Under the pieces are notes generated by a model. It saw only the letters and a list, made by a program, of their open reading frames with translations. It was not told where the DNA came from and ran no database searches. Below are positions 42,283 to 52,718 of a DNA stretch of 64,000 nt, piece by piece (the first letter of the stretch is position 1; each line of letters starts with the position of its first letter). The translations under genes were made by a program, and so were the position numbers. The DNA is from Acetivibrio straminisolvens JCM 21531 (GTDB lineage: Bacteria; Bacillota; Clostridia; Acetivibrionales; Acetivibrionaceae), in the NCBI RefSeq assembly GCF_000521465.1, contig NZ_BAVR01000001.1, positions 1-64,000 of the forward strand, written 5' to 3'.

Positions 42283-43538
42283 ATGAAGAAAATTGCATTG
42301 TTATTTCCCGGACAGGGATCACAATATGTTGGAATGGGCAAAAAACTCTATGAAAATTATTCGGCAGCAAGGGAAGTTTTTGATGAGGCTAACGAGGTTT
42401 TGGGATTTGACTTAAAAGAGCTTTGCTTTAACGGAGACATTAATGAGCTCACAAAGACGGAGAACACTCAGCCGGTGATACTGACAGCAAGTGTTGCCGC
42501 ATTCAGGGTCTACATGGAAAAATATGGTGTAAAACCGGCTTTTCTGGCAGGACATAGCTTAGGGGAGTTCGCGGCACTGACCTGTGCGGGAGCAATATCT
42601 TTTAAAGATGCAGTTAGAATCGTCAGAAACCGCGGAAGGTATATGCAGGAAGCAGTTCCCCAAGGAATCGGTGCTATGGCGGCTGTAAGCGGTGTAGACA
42701 AGCCGGTTATTGAAGAAACATGTATAAAAGTTTCCGATGAGAACCATTTGGTAGTAGTATCGAATCATAATTCCAAAGACCAGATAGTTATATCGGGACA
42801 TACTTCTGCCGTAAATACTGCAAGTGAAATACTGAAAAAACACGGTGCAAGGATAGTACCTTTAAAAGTGAGCGCTCCGTTCCACAGTCCTTTGATGCAG
42901 CCGGCCGCCGACAGGCTTAGGGAAGAGCTTAAGCTCTATTCCTACAATGAACCAAAATGGCAGGTAATATCAAACACTACGCATTGCCGTATAAAGGGAA
43001 GGAAGAGATTGTTGACAACCTGGCACTGCAGATTGTAAGCCCGGTTCGCTGGCATGAATCGATGAAATACCTTGAGACAAAAGGTGTTGATATGGCTGTC
43101 GAGCTTGGACCTCAAACGGTATTGAGAAATCTTATGAAAAGAAATGTGCCGGGTATTCCGGCATTTTCCTTTGATAACGAGGATGACATCCTGCTGCTCG
43201 AGAGAAAACTTTCAAACACGGAAAACAAAGCGGGGGAAGGATCGGGCAACGGACTTAAGTTTTTAAAGATGTGTCTTGCAACTGCTGTAAGCACAAAAAA
43301 TACCAATTGGAATGAAGAGGAGTATGCAAAAGGGGTAGTTGAACCATACCGCAGGATTCAAAAAATAAAGGAAGAGATGGAGTCAAATAGCTATGAGCCT
43401 TCATTCGAACAGATTAAAGAAGCTGCTGAAATGCTTAAACACATATTCAGAACCAAAGGTGTGGATTTAAAAGAACAGAGGGAAAGATTTGAAACAATAT
43501 CTAAAGAAACAGGTTTTGAAAGCTTGTTTGAAATGTAA
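42283..43538 (+). CDS. Discrete trans-acting malonyl acyltransferase (one frameshift)
   Basis: About 418 aa after one added base near 42975. It has the FabD fold with LFPGQGSQYVGMG, the intact nucleophile motif GHSLGEF (Ser codon 42556-42558), a QPVILTAS loop and the second catalytic His in SAPFHSPLM. An extension of about 100 residues follows (NNWNEEEYAKGVVEPYRRIQ-type), as seen in discrete acyltransferases of Firmicute trans-AT clusters. It lies 6 nt after the last AT-defective PKS gene and is the only complete AT in the window, so it should load all modules. Confidence 0.92.
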
Positions 43539-43552
43539 AAGGGGGAGAATGT

Positions 43553-44356
43553 ATGTATGGCAAAAGTTTAAGGCTGTCAAGGATTATGAATATTGATTCG
43601 GGGCGCACATGCATTGTTCCTATGGATCATGGCGTAACATTGGGGCCGATTGACGGAATCGGGCATTACATAGATACAATCACCCAGATAATAAACGGCG
43701 GCGCAGACGCAATTGTTTTACACAAAGGGCTTTTGAAATCTGTTGCAAGTCATCCCGAGCTGTCAAAGGGACGGTATATTATGCATCTGTCCGCTTCAAC
43801 CTCACTGAGCAATGATTCCACCCACAAGATACTGGCCGGTTCGGTGGAGGAGGCAGTGAAGCTTGGAGCTGACGGAGTTTCCGTACATGTAAATCTTGGG
43901 GTTTGGTCAGAAACGGAAATGATGAGGGATCTGGGAGTGGTTTCTAAAGAGTGCATGGAATGGGGTATGCCTCTTTTAGTTATGATTTATGCTCATAAGA
44001 ATGCTGAGGATATAAGCACCCTTATGCATTGTGCGCGTGTAGCGGAAGAGCTTGGGGCAGATATTGTGAAAATTGCATATCCCGGTTCTTTTGAAAACAT
44101 GGAAAAATTGATGAGAGGTATCGGAATACCGGTGGTTATTGCCGGAGGAGCAAAAACGGAAAGCACGGAAAAATTGCTATATGCCGTTAATGATGCTCTC
44201 AATGCAGGTGCATCAGGTGTTGCAATAGGACGGAATGTTTTCCAGCACAAGAATCCGGCATTAATTACGGACATTATAAGAAAGCTGGTTCACAGGAAGA
44301 TAAAGCTTGAGCAGTGCTTAAGCCTGCTTAGGGAATTGGAGGGGGCCTATGCATAA
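43553..44356 (+). CDS. ADH synthase-like class I aldolase (GriI type)
   Basis: 267 aa, intact. VPMDHGVTLGPIDGI near the N-terminus and the Schiff-base Lys in ADIVKIAYPG (about residue 178) place it with 2-amino-3,7-dideoxy-D-threo-hept-6-ulosonate synthases and GriI, not with glycolytic aldolases. These enzymes join aspartate semialdehyde with a sugar-phosphate or DHAP donor. With the DHQ-synthase-II gene at 55649 it forms the two-enzyme route to 3-amino-4-hydroxybenzoate known from grixazone biosynthesis (GriI/GriH), or to dehydroquinate as in archaea. The AHBA-type unit is more likely in this setting. AAGGGGGAG supports the start. Confidence 0.85.
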   Translation: MYGKSLRLSRIMNIDSGRTCIVPMDHGVTLGPIDGIGHYIDTITQIINGGADAIVLHKGLLKSVASHPELSKGRYIMHLSASTSLSNDSTHKILAGSVEEAVKLGADGVSVHVNLGVWSETEMMRDLGVVSKECMEWGMPLLVMIYAHKNAEDISTLMHCARVAEELGADIVKIAYPGSFENMEKLMRGIGIPVVIAGGAKTESTEKLLYAVNDALNAGASGVAIGRNVFQHKNPALITDIIRKLVHRKIKLEQCLSLLRELEGAYA

Positions 44357-44594
44357 AGATGTCGCAGCTAAATTGATATCCATATTGAAGGAACAATTCG
44401 ATGTGGATTTAAATTCAAGCATAAAACTTGAGGATACTTTATCGAGCCTTAATATAAATTCTATAAGCTTTATCAGACTGGTGGTAGAGCTTGAGAAAGA
44501 ATTTAATATTGAGTTTCAGGATGAAATAATGGACGTTAGCAATTTTAAAACCATAAAAAGCCTTGTGGAATACATAGAAGAAAAGGGAGGTTAA
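44349..44594 (+). CDS. Discrete acyl carrier protein
   Basis: 81 aa with the four-helix ACP pattern; the phosphopantetheine Ser lies in LNINSISFI, followed by LVVELEKEFNIEF. It overlaps the aldolase gene by 8 nt and is followed 2 nt later by the SIS-HAD gene. A free ACP next to an AHBA-type pathway and two BtrH-like transferases could carry the aromatic unit or an acyl group for transfer, as BtrI does in butirosin biosynthesis (inference). Confidence 0.9.
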   Translation: MHKDVAAKLISILKEQFDVDLNSSIKLEDTLSSLNINSISFIRLVVELEKEFNIEFQDEIMDVSNFKTIKSLVEYIEEKGG

Positions 44595-44595
44595 T

Positions 44596-45749
44596 GTGAC
44601 AACGATCGCCAGTTATTTAAAAAATGTGACCAAAATTGTCTCTTCTTTGGACAAGAGGGCTTATGACAGTGTTCTGTCCGAAATCAAAAGGGCGGCTCAG
44701 CAAAGGCATACAATATATCTTGTCGGAAACGGCGCAAGCAGTATAACGGTCTCACACTTTGCCAATGACTTAATGAAAAATTCGGGTGAAAATATTTCCA
44801 ATTTGCTTGGGCTTGGTATCAGAGTAATTGCACTTTCGGATAACATGCCCTTTTTACGGCTGTTTCCAATGATATTTCAACGGACATGGCATATGTGGAG
44901 TACTTAAAAGCTTGTGCTCTGCCGGGTGACCTGTTGATAATATTTTCATCGGGCATAGCCCATAGAAACTTGGTTGAAGGTGCAAAATTCAGTTTCAAAA
45001 AAGGACTCCGTGTCGTATCGGTAACAGGTGAATTGCCCAAGGGCCTTAAAGAATACTCCCATGTGCTCTGCAGCGTTAAGGGAGAATCAACAGATGAAAT
45101 CGATTCGGCGCATACATTTTTATGCCACAGTTGGGCAGTTCAGCTTAAGAAGGAGCTTAAAATGCCTGTGGTTTTTTTGGACAGGGACGGAGTGATAAAC
45201 AGAAACAGGCCGGATTATATAAAAAGTTGGGATGAATTTGTCTTCCTTCCCGGTGTTGAAGAAGCAATTCGAAAGCTTAATGAGAAGGGCTATGCCATAG
45301 TTGTGGTAACAAATCAGGCGGTGGTTGGACATAAAATTATAAGACTCGAGGTTCTAAATGACATACATGCCCGGATGGACAGCGCTTTGTATAGTCAGGG
45401 GGCAATGATAAGTAAAATTTATTATTGTCCCCATGTGCCTGCCGACAACTGTAAATGCCGCAAGCCAAGGAATGGAATGATTGAACAGGCTTTTAAAGAA
45501 CTTCCTCTGGACAGGGAAAAAGGAATAATGATTGGGGATAGTTATACAGACATTGAAGCAGGACAGAAAAGTGGGCTTACAACTATTTTGCTGTCCGGGG
45601 ACAGAGTAGTTTCGGAAAGCAGAAACGTTGTACCTGACTATTATGCTCTTGATTTGCCTGAAGCTGCAGATTTGATATTAAGTAAAAATTTCAAACATAA
45701 CACTGAAAGGTTTGAAGAACAGTCATCTTTATTGTGCAGTATACAATAA
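44596..45749 (+). CDS. GmhA-like SIS isomerase fused to GmhB-like HAD phosphatase (one frameshift)
   Basis: About 384 aa from GTG 44596 after adding one A near 44855. Residues 1-180 are a SIS sugar isomerase domain (IYLVGNGASSITVSHFANDL; LLIIFSSGIAH). Residues 190-350 are a HAD-IIIA phosphatase: VVFLDRDGVINRN, VVVTNQAVVGHK, the Cys/His zinc loop CPHVPADNCKCRKP, and GIMIGDSYTDIEAG. This is the signature of D,D-heptose-1,7-bisphosphate phosphatase. The fusion covers two steps of heptose activation. The SIS half has SIT where active isomerases often have GSA, and a second SIS gene is present, so the first half may have a different or reduced role. Confidence 0.85.
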
Positions 45750-45823
45750 GGAACAGCTGAAATTGCTTTGGATGTTTTTGATAGTTTCTAATTATTATTT
45801 GAATATTGTAAAGGAGGGTTTTT

Positions 45824-46938
45824 ATGTTAGCACTTGTTACAGGAGGGGCGGGTTTTATAGGTTCGCACATAGTGGATGCACTTTTGGCTAAAGGATATAG
45901 AGTGAGAATACTGGATGCCTTAACCGAACCTGTTCATCCGGGGGGAAAAGTACCCAATTATTTATCAAAGGAAGCGGAGCTTATTATAGGTGATGTTCGA
46001 GACAAATCAGCAGTATCTAAGGCATTGGAAGGCGTTGATGTTGTATTCCATGAGGCGGCCCACCAAGGATATCTTCCCGACTACAGCACTTTTTTTGATA
46101 TCAACAGTGTTGGTACATCAATGCTTTTTGAAGTGATAGCAGAGAAAAAGCTAGATATAAAAAAGGTTATAATTGCTTCCTCCCAGGCTGTTTATGGTGA
46201 AGGCCAATATATGTGCCTAAGCACGGACAGTTCCAGCCGATGCCAAGACCCATTGAGCGTCTGGTTAAAGGACAATGGGAACATACCTGTCCTGTTTGCG
46301 GCGAAACGCTGAAAAATCTCAAAGCTACGGAAGAACTGGTTAATCCGAATACACAGTATGCCATTTCAAAGTATTCCCAAGAGCTTATCGGACACAATCT
46401 TGGCCGCAGGCATGGTATTCCAGTAGTATGTCTCAGGTATTCCATTACCCTGGGTAAAAGGCAGTCATTTTACAATATGTATACGGGAATTTTGCGAAGC
46501 TTTGCAACATTGCTGACTTTGGGGCAGCCCTCGGTTATTTTTGAAGACGGAATGCTAATGAGGGATTATATACACATTGATGATGTCGTAAGCGCCAATA
46601 TGTGTGTACTCGAAAGCAGTGAGGCCGATTATCAGTCTTTCAATGTCGGAAGCGGCGTAAGCACCACAGTATTGGAATTTTATAAAGAAATATCCGAGTA
46701 TATGAACAGCAGCTTAAAACCAATAATGAACGGTGAATTCAGGGTTGGAGACGTACGCCACATAGTATCGTCACCGGCAAAACTTGAGGCTTTGGGATGG
46801 AAACCTAAAAAGAACTTACGGGATATGATTGCCGACTATCTTGAATACTTAAATGAAGCAGAGAATCTTGATGACTATTTTGCATCGGCAATGAGAGACA
46901 TGAAAACTAAAACAGCTATCATGAAGGCACAGAGATAG
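45824..46938 (+). CDS. NAD-dependent sugar epimerase/dehydratase with zinc insert (one frameshift)
   Basis: About 371 aa after adding one C near 46216. It is an extended SDR with VTGGAGFIGSHIVDALL at the N-terminus, catalytic S...YxxxK in ASSQAVYGEG and YAISKYSQEL, and a sugar-binding C-terminal region. Between strand and helix sits an insert with CPKHG...CPVCG, likely a small zinc site; related nucleotide-sugar epimerases carry it. A clear AAAGGAGGG precedes ATG 45824. Expected role: epimerisation or dehydration of the activated heptose before glycosyl transfer. Confidence 0.85.
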
Positions 46939-46987
46939 AGTCAATTAAATTTAGCCTTACTTAAACTGAATATAGGGGGGTGAAACT

Positions 46988-47959
46988 TTGATTATAACAA
47001 GAACACCGCTCAGAATTAGCTTTTTTGGCGGAGGCACCGATATAGAAAGGTTTTGGTCGCAGGAGGACGGATGCGTCTTAAGTTGTACAATAGACAAATA
47101 CATATACGTTATCGTGAAGGAAAGCTATGACGGACGGATACATATAAGGTGCTTTGAAGATGAAAGTGTTGATTCGGTAGATGAAATCAAGCACGACTTA
47201 ATAAGGGAAGCTATGCGTTTGACAGGAATTAAGAACGGTATTGAAATTACAATTCTTTCGGATATTCCTCATACCGGAAGCGGACTGGGCTCATCAAGCA
47301 GTCTCACGGTGGGACTTTTAAATGCTTTATATGCTTTTAAAGGAATTGAACTTAAGAAAGATGCTCTTGCACAACTTGCATGCGATATTGAAATCAATAT
47401 TCTCGGAAAACCCATAGGAAAACAGGACCAGTATATCGCTGCCTTTGGAGGAATGCGCGTTTTGACTTTTAAATCTAATGGGAATGTAGAAGTGCAAGCC
47501 GTTGAACCCGCGTATGATATTTATAAAATTTTAAAAGACCATCTGTTGCTATTCTACACGGGTGTTGGCAGGAAAGCGGAAGGAATACTCGAAGAGCAAA
47601 ACCGGCTTATAAACAATACCAGACCTATTTTAAGAGAGATGAAAAATCAAGTGGCAAAAGCCTCGGATATTATAGCAAGAGCTGATATCAAGGGCTTTGG
47701 AGAGTTGATGCGCGAGGGTTGGATAATGAAAAAGCAGCTTGCGAGCGAAATAAGCAACAGTTGGATAAACGAAACCATTGAGAAGGCATATGCTGCAGGG
47801 GCATTGGCAGCCAAAATCACAGGTGCCGGAGGAGGGGGCTTCCTTCTCATTTTTTGTGAGCCTGAATTTCATGATTCTGTGCGCAATGCACTGGGAGAGC
47901 TAAAAGAGTTTCCATTCAGTTTTGAAAGACAGGGTAGTACAAAGCTTTTTCTCAATTAA
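46988..47959 (+). CDS. hddA: GHMP-family D,D-heptose-7-phosphate 1-kinase (HddA-like)
   Basis: 323 aa, intact, from TTG 46988 with GGGGGGTGAAAC upstream. Motif 1 is TPLRISFFGGGTDIERFW. The ATP loop GSGLGSSSSLTVG is at about residue 98. Motif 3 KITGAGGGGFLLIFCEP is near the C-terminus. This layout matches HddA, which phosphorylates heptose 7-phosphate at C1. It lies between the SDR and second SIS gene, completing the isomerase-kinase-phosphatase series. Confidence 0.88.
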   Translation: MIITRTPLRISFFGGGTDIERFWSQEDGCVLSCTIDKYIYVIVKESYDGRIHIRCFEDESVDSVDEIKHDLIREAMRLTGIKNGIEITILSDIPHTGSGLGSSSSLTVGLLNALYAFKGIELKKDALAQLACDIEINILGKPIGKQDQYIAAFGGMRVLTFKSNGNVEVQAVEPAYDIYKILKDHLLLFYTGVGRKAEGILEEQNRLINNTRPILREMKNQVAKASDIIARADIKGFGELMREGWIMKKQLASEISNSWINETIEKAYAAGALAAKITGAGGGGFLLIFCEPEFHDSVRNALGELKEFPFSFERQGSTKLFLN

Positions 47960-48017
47960 GAAATAAAATATTACTTCCATGATTTTTAAAGACAATAAGT
48001 TAAGGAAGGTATCTAAA

Positions 48018-48584
48018 ATGACATTGGAACATATGGTGGATGGTTTTTGTGAAGGAATGAACAATATTAATGTGCAGAATGTTGAAAGTGCTGCCCGGCT
48101 TGTGCTTGATACCATGAACAAGAAAAAGAACATATTTATTTGCGGCAATGGGGGAAGCGGGGCTAATGCAAATCTTTTTGCCGGCATACTGTCCAAAACT
48201 GCAAAAAGAAACAACTATGAATCATGTATACTAAGCTTAAACTCCAGTATGGCGGCAATAACATCAGTGGCTGAAAGTGAGGGTTACAAGCAGATATTCC
48301 GCTCCCAGATAGAGAACATGACTTATCCGGGTGATTTGTTGATTTGTATAAGTGGGAGCGGAAATTCCCCCAACATATTGGAAGCAGCCTTGGCGGCACA
48401 TAATCTTGGAATAAAGGTAATAGGGCTTACCGGCATGGGTGGAGGAAAACTGTCAAAGATGGCTGATATACCTGTCGTTGTAGAGTCGGATAATATGGAA
48501 CAGATTGAAAACATACACACGGCAATAATTTACGCTATTACATTGTGGGTGGATGAGCAAAGTATGGCTGCTTGTAAAAGATAA
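48018..48584 (+). CDS. gmhA: Phosphoheptose isomerase (GmhA-like)
   Basis: About 188 aa from ATG 48018 (AAGGAAGG upstream); an in-frame ATG at 47979 is less well placed. The SIS domain has FICGNGGSGANANLFAG, CILSLNSSMAAITSVAE, GDLLICISGSGNSPNILEA and LTGMGGGKLS, which closely follow GmhA. It converts sedoheptulose 7-phosphate to D-glycero-D-manno-heptose 7-phosphate, feeding the kinase encoded just upstream. Confidence 0.88.
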   Translation: MTLEHMVDGFCEGMNNINVQNVESAARLVLDTMNKKKNIFICGNGGSGANANLFAGILSKTAKRNNYESCILSLNSSMAAITSVAESEGYKQIFRSQIENMTYPGDLLICISGSGNSPNILEAALAAHNLGIKVIGLTGMGGGKLSKMADIPVVVESDNMEQIENIHTAIIYAITLWVDEQSMAACKR

Positions 48585-48685
48585 AAATTTTGAAGCAATA
48601 CTGACGGGAAAAAAATATTAAAAATCTTTGAAAGAATCAGTGAATGAAATTTTGAATAGTATCAGAACGGACAGGGAGTGAAGAT

Positions 48686-49692
48686 ATGAGTGTGGATTTT
48701 TCCAAGGGAACCGCAACTTTTGTAATGTCTCATTGGAGAAACGATAATGAATGCAGCAGGTTTTATCTGGACCAGGCAATAGACGGGATATTTGCCCAGA
48801 CTGATTCAAACTGGCAATTGGTTATTGTTGACGATTTGTCTCCTTGTGCCGAGGCAAGGGAGTATTTATTAGAGGTAAGAAAAAGGAGTCCTCAGAAGAT
48901 TCATGTTATTTTTAAGGATACCAACGACGGACCGGGCATATGCAGAAACATAGGTATAAAGTGGCTTATGAAAAAGGGTCGCCCTTTATACTTTTCAATG
49001 ATGCCGATGATATATCCCATCCTAAAAGGCTTGAAACTGTAAGAAAGGAATTTATTCAAAATCCCCAGGCGGCAGTGGTATATTCCACATTCCAGGTTAT
49101 TGATGAAAACAGCAATCCGGTGGATGAAAAATGTTTAACGCCTTCGATATTGGAAATACTTGAGGGCCATAAGGAAAATCCCGTTTGCGGAAGTAACGCC
49201 TGGATACAGATAGGGATTGAAAAGGGTTACACAAATCTGACTTCTTCAACGGCTGTAAGAACTGATGTTGCATTCAAATATCCGTTTCCGGCCGAGAGAG
49301 TGTCGGAAGATCAGCATGCCTGGCTTAGGTATTCTGCCGGAGGAGGGGATTATATTTATTCTCCCCATATTCCTTCAAAATATAGAATTCCGCAAGGAAC
49401 GCCCACAGTATCCCGGGCACGGATAATGCACTACTATGAACAAAAAGCGGCTGTTGATACTGACGGATTCCTTGAAGCATTGAGGATTGCACAGGAAAAT
49501 GGAAAGTTTAAGGGGGATAAGGACAGCCTGCTGGTTAAATTTTACGTAAAACTCGCAGAAACTCTGGGAAGAGAGAATCAAAATAAACTAGCGGCAGAGC
49601 AGATAGCAAAAGCTGCAAGCATTTCTTTGGAAAAGACAAAGGAAGTTTTGGAGTTGAAAAATCTGATAAGTATGGAATGGGCGAAATTATAA
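48686..49692 (+). CDS. Family 2 glycosyltransferase (one frameshift)
   Basis: About 335 aa after adding one base near 48960. GT-A fold: FVMSHWRNDNECSRFYLDQA, WQLVIVDDLSP, GICRNIGIK and the metal-binding DDIS in LFNDADDISHPKR. The C-terminal part is helical and lacks membrane segments, so it is a soluble transferase rather than a polysaccharide synthase. It probably attaches a sugar made by the surrounding heptose genes. Confidence 0.85.
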
Positions 49693-49744
49693 CAAGGTAG
49701 AAAAATCTTCTTTGAACTAAAGTGTTATAAGGACGGTAGAGCTT

Positions 49745-50719
49745 ATGTCGGAACTTCGTTGGAATCCATTAATAAGAGATTGGGTGATTATTGCACCCAA
49801 AAGACAGGGAAGGCCTGATGTGCCAAAGGACTGGTGTCCTTTTTGTCCCGGTTCGGGAAAGGTCCCTGAAAGCTATGATGTGCTGTGTTATGACAATGAT
49901 TTTCCTTCTTTGGCCAAGGATGCTTGCATGGAAGAAGGCTATGAAGGAGAAAGATACAGACGTGAAACGGCCTATGGAAAATGCGAGGTAGTATTGTATT
50001 CAAGGGAGCATACCAAGAGCTTATGGGAACTTCCCCAAGAACAGATTGAAAAACTGGTAAACCTCTGGATACAAAGATTTAATGCCTTAAAGGAAGACAA
50101 AAGGATCAAGTACATTTATATGTTTGAGAACAGAGGAGAGATGGTAGGGGCCACAATACCCCATCCCCACGGACAAATATATGCTTATCCTTTTATACCG
50201 AAAAGAATTGAACTTGAGCTTGAGTCGTGCCGTGAGTATCAAAAGCGGAGCAATAGCTGTTTGATTTGCGATATGTTCAAAACCGAGACAGAATCAAGAA
50301 GAAGAGTGGTAACGGAAAACAAGGATTTTTCTGCTTTTGTGCCTTCTTTCAGTGAATGTCCTTATGAAGTATATATTGTGAGCAAAAAGCATAGAAAAAG
50401 TCTTGTGGAGTTTGACGAAGACGAAAAGTCAAATTTTGCAAGAATTTTAAAAGAGGTTACGGGAGCATATGATGCTCTTTTTAATTTTCGTTTTCCGTAT
50501 ATGATGTGTATGCATCAGTCACCTGTAAATTGTGATGGCTATGGAGAGCATTATCATTTCCATGTAGAATTCTATTCGCCATTAAGGTCTGAGTTTAGCC
50601 AAAAATATAATGCAGCCGGTGAGACCGGAGCTTGGGCCCATGTAAATCCTACACAGCCGGAGGAAAAGGCGGAGGAACTAAGAAGGGCGTACATACGTTT
50701 CAAGGACAATACACGTTAA
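49745..50719 (+). CDS. galT: Galactose-1-phosphate uridylyltransferase-like enzyme
   Basis: 324 aa, intact. The zinc-type CPFCPGS motif near the N-terminus and the nucleophile motif HPHGQIYAYPFIP (about residue 140) are those of class I GalT in the HIT superfamily; a second HIT-like half has HQSPVNCDGYGEHYHFHVEF. GalT swaps UMP between sugar phosphates. In this cluster no HddC-like nucleotidyltransferase is visible, so GalT may convert heptose 1-phosphate to UDP-heptose. The enzyme family is certain; the substrate is inferred from neighbours. Confidence 0.9.
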   Translation: MSELRWNPLIRDWVIIAPKRQGRPDVPKDWCPFCPGSGKVPESYDVLCYDNDFPSLAKDACMEEGYEGERYRRETAYGKCEVVLYSREHTKSLWELPQEQIEKLVNLWIQRFNALKEDKRIKYIYMFENRGEMVGATIPHPHGQIYAYPFIPKRIELELESCREYQKRSNSCLICDMFKTETESRRRVVTENKDFSAFVPSFSECPYEVYIVSKKHRKSLVEFDEDEKSNFARILKEVTGAYDALFNFRFPYMMCMHQSPVNCDGYGEHYHFHVEFYSPLRSEFSQKYNAAGETGAWAHVNPTQPEEKAEELRRAYIRFKDNTR

Positions 50720-50814
50720 AAAGTAAAACTCATTTAAAATTACCGGAAGGTCAAACATCAAAAAATAAGCTTTGCGTAAATACAACAATAGCTGTCCGAA
50801 AAGGGGGAGAATAC

Positions 50815-52702
50815 GTGCAATGGGTTAACGGCGTTGTAAGTGAATTTAGTGCCGTAAGACATGAAAGCATGCTAAGCAGTTGCAGATTCGACAGGGTTCC
50901 TGTGAGTACATATATGGAAATTGCAAAGGATGCTTTTATCAAGTACTATCAGGACGGGTTCATGGAACTTAGAGATGTAATGTTTTTTGAGCCTTTTGAA
51001 TTGGATGACGAAAACCCTGCTAAGATACGTACTTTGATAAAAAAAGAGGCTGATTACCTTGAATTTATCATTTCCAGTAAGGCCATTCAAAATGATGAAC
51101 AGCGAAGTTCCCAATGGATAAAGCATGCGAAAGGGATAATGTGTAGAGAAAAAGCACCAAAAACCATGAGCAATGGGTTAATAGACATTAAAAATAGGTG
51201 CGGGGGAATTGAAACGGCTGCAAGCTTAAAAGCCTATGCAAAAAAGTCCGGGGAGGATAAAGAGTGGAATATCAATCTTCACATTTACAAAGGTGAAGGG
51301 GAAGCATTGCTTGAATTTGAAATTCCTGAGGAAATGCCGCAAATTTTCAAGGGGTATATGCTAACTCCCAATATAATTGATTGCATGCTTGATAAGTCTG
51401 TGGAGTATATGACGGGAAAAGGATGGAAGCCTGTTGCTTGTGACAAACTGGTGTGGTATGGGGAAGTAACTCAAAAAACTTATTTATATATTAAAAGAAT
51501 ATCGAATGAAGATGTTTCAGAGGGCAGTAGTTATGACATAACACTGTTTGGCAAAGATGGGAATATTTTAATAGATATTGTCAACTACAAAACCGTATTT
51601 CATGATGAGGGCAAAAAAGAAATATGCAATGAAGCTTTAAGCAAGGAGAAATTAAATCCTTTTGGGGGCATTTATGACGGCTATTCAACCGCAGTACACG
51701 GTAAAACTGTTGATGATATAATAAGTGACAACAATGCTGTAAAATATGTCAGCGGTCTTACGTGGAGGCAGATGAACTGCAGGGATAGAAGTATTGTTCT
51801 TCTTTTAGGGCACAAGGATGATGTGCTCGTAAATTACTTCAAATTTTTTATCGGTGCCAAAAGAGGATTTGACTTGGGAAACATAGGACTTGAAGAATCT
51901 GATGATTGGATGGAAGAGATTTTTCACAACAAGGTGTTGGAGAAGCTTGGGTGCAAATTGAGAGTTACTGATATAGGTCTAAAGGATATTAATTCTGAGA
52001 TTTGCAAAGTAATTGATGACGGAAAACCGGTTTGTGTTTGGTTTGACGAATATTACCTGTTCTATACTCCTTTTTATCTAAGTTCCCATACCAAGCATAT
52101 TGCAGTGATTAGCGGCTGTAACAAAGAAAAAAAAGGTGTACTCGGTTTTGGACCACAACCACTTGCGCTCACTCAACAATTCAAGAGAAGTTGATTACGG
52201 CAGGTTTTACTGCACTTTTGATACAATTGATAACATTTACTCCTGTCAGGATAATGAGCAAAGGTTTATTATTACCTTAGACAGGATTTCTGAGATTGAT
52301 TTGATAAAGACAGGCAAATTACACGAACAGTTTATGGATACGGTTAAGTTTATTATATTAAACAACAATGCCGGTAAAGATGCTTACACAGTATATAACA
52401 GTGTAAAGGAAAAGGGAAATAGCCTTGACATAGAATGCATTGACAAGCTTTATGCACAATTGGGAGGGAAAGAACTGCTAATAGATACCTTGCTTAAATA
52501 TTTCTGTCCCGAAAGTAAGGAGAAAAAGCATATTCAGGACTTAGGCATAAGAATTATAAACCACTCGAACATGCTGATTAACAATTATGTTGCAAGTCTG
52601 TACAGGGGAAAAACATTGCCTCTTGATAGGGTGGAAGAAAGCATCAAGGTGATTGAGGATTGCACCTTGGAATTCTTTAAGTTGATTTTGGCAGCTAATT
52701 AA
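50815..52702 (+). CDS. Dehydratase-like domain fused to BtrH-type acyltransferase (one frameshift)
   Basis: About 628 aa from GTG 50815 (AAGGGGGAG upstream), once one A is removed from the A8 run near 52130. Residues 1-300 resemble a PKS dehydratase double hotdog (VPVSTYMEIAKDAFIKYYQD; LTPNIIDCMLD), but the catalytic HxxxGxxxxP motif is not intact. From about residue 320 it matches BtrH N-terminal domains: a Cys in WRQMNCRDRS, then GKPVCVWFDEYYLFYTPFY, the His of HTKHIAVISG and SVLDHNH. BtrH moves an acyl chain from an ACP to an amine in butirosin biosynthesis. The fusion suggests chain modification or recognition plus transfer. Confidence 0.72.
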
Positions 52703-52718
52703 CAGGGGCGTGGGAAGG

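Noticed and set aside
50632-50814. Extended N-terminus for the DH-BtrH protein
   Set aside because: It overlaps the end of galT in another frame and has no ribosome-binding site; GTG 50815 has a strong one.
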